Shown piece by piece: positions 63,700 to 64,000 of a stretch of 64,000 bases of DNA. Origin of the DNA: Halobacillus andaensis (lineage in GTDB: Bacteria; Bacillota; Bacilli; Bacillales; Halobacillaceae); NCBI RefSeq assembly GCF_014636475.1, contig NZ_BMEL01000001.1, forward strand, positions 310,001 to 374,000. The letters run 5' to 3'. Numbering within the stretch: position 1 is the stretch's first letter; every line of letters starts with the position of its first letter. A program made the translations under genes and the position numbers. Under the pieces are notes generated by a model. It was not told the origin of the DNA. It was given only the letters and a program-made list of their open reading frames with translations, and searched no databases.

Positions 63700-64000
63700 A
63701 TGGATATTTACGATAAAATTAATGAACTCTATGATAAGCGCCGGCAAGTTCAATTAGGCGGCGGTGACGAACGTATTGATAAACAACATGAAAAAGGCAA
63801 GTGGACAGCAAGGGAACGAATCGATTACTTAGTAGACGAAGGCTCCTTTGTAGAGTTGAATCCATTTATTGAACATCGGCATAATGATTTCGGGATGAAC
63901 GGAAAAGAAGCTCCCGGAGAAGGTGTAGTAACAGGGTACGGAAAAATTCATGGAAAGCCGATTTATTTATTTGCACAGGATTTTACCGTTTTTGGCGGAG
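63700..64000 (+). CDS. Acyl-CoA carboxylase carboxyltransferase subunit (propionyl-CoA carboxylase beta-like), partial
   Basis: The open frame runs off the right edge of the window after 100 codons. It begins MDIYDKINELYDKRRQ, then GKWTARERIDYLVDEGSF and GEGVVTGYGKIHGKP, the usual N-terminus of propionyl/methylmalonyl-CoA carboxyltransferase subunits (YqjD type). It likely makes methylmalonyl-CoA from propionyl-CoA (or runs in reverse) with the mutase and epimerase upstream. CCAGGAGG precedes the ATG. It is 5 nt from the preceding gene, so it is in the same operon. Confidence 0.88.
   Translation, partial: MDIYDKINELYDKRRQVQLGGGDERIDKQHEKGKWTARERIDYLVDEGSFVELNPFIEHRHNDFGMNGKEAPGEGVVTGYGKIHGKPIYLFAQDFTVFGG

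Overview
The window is a 64 kb stretch of chromosome from a spore-forming member of the Bacillaceae. The evidence is a full sporulation set (spoIIIAA to spoIIIAH, spoIVB, spo0A), the comG competence operon, and gene order that follows the B. subtilis yqg-yqh-yqi-yqj region. Three features point away from B. subtilis and towards halophilic or alkaliphilic relatives (Halobacillus, Pontibacillus, Virgibacillus or Alkalihalobacillus type): an OLE RNA with OapA between ispA and dxs, a B12-dependent ribonucleotide reductase, and a methylmalonyl-CoA mutase locus. The genus is an inference. No prophage, IS element, CRISPR array, tRNA or rRNA was seen.

Layout: (1) 0.1-1.6 kb, FetA/FetB-type ABC exporter. 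(2) 1.6-3.5 kb, small yqgW/yqgX/yqgY/mgsR genes. (3) 3.5-7.3 kb, comGA-comGG on the minus strand, with aroK and yqzE divergent and convergent around it. (4) 8.1-10.6 kb, yqhH-yqhG pair on the minus strand. (5) 10.7-14.9 kb, tandem glycine riboswitch plus gcvT-gcvPA-gcvPB. (6) 15-18.3 kb, rhodanese protein and class II ribonucleotide reductase nrdJ, preceded by two NrdR-box-like sites. (7) 18.4-23.2 kb, mntR, patatin, yqhP, yqhR, aroQ, an M24 peptidase and efp. (8) 23.3-23.8 kb, a non-coding repeat element. (9) 23.9-28.9 kb, the spoIIIA operon, which builds the mother-cell side of the feeding channel. (10) 29-42.9 kb, a long co-directional housekeeping cluster: accB-accC-yqhY, nusB-folD-xseA-xseB-ispA, OLE RNA, oapA, dxs-tlyA, argR-recN, spoIVB. 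(11) 43-45.3 kb, spo0A and an aspartate kinase, then a second copy of the repeat. (12) 45.6-48.6 kb, a minus-strand pair (DEDDh exonuclease and a cNMP/CBS/DUF294 protein) and a DUF2627 gene. (13) 48.7-58.7 kb, bkdR and the branched-chain keto acid operon ptb-bcd-buk-lpdV-bkdAA-bkdAB-bkdB. (14) 58.8-64 kb, brxB, yqjA, an L,D-transpeptidase, a Prli42-like miniprotein, and a methylmalonyl-CoA locus running off the right edge.

The most remarkable element is the roughly 0.6 kb OLE RNA at about 35.23-35.85 kb, immediately followed by its membrane partner OapA. It is a known but rare large structured RNA. Here it sits inside the isoprenoid/DNA-repair operon and has a plausible promoter of its own. 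Other points worth checking: a GAFEGA substitution in the sigma-54 contact loop of BkdR, a fusion of the B12-binding mutase subunit with methylmalonyl-CoA epimerase, two NrdR-like boxes exactly 31 bp apart upstream of nrdJ, and a dispersed palindromic repeat that has apparently separated efp from its terminator.
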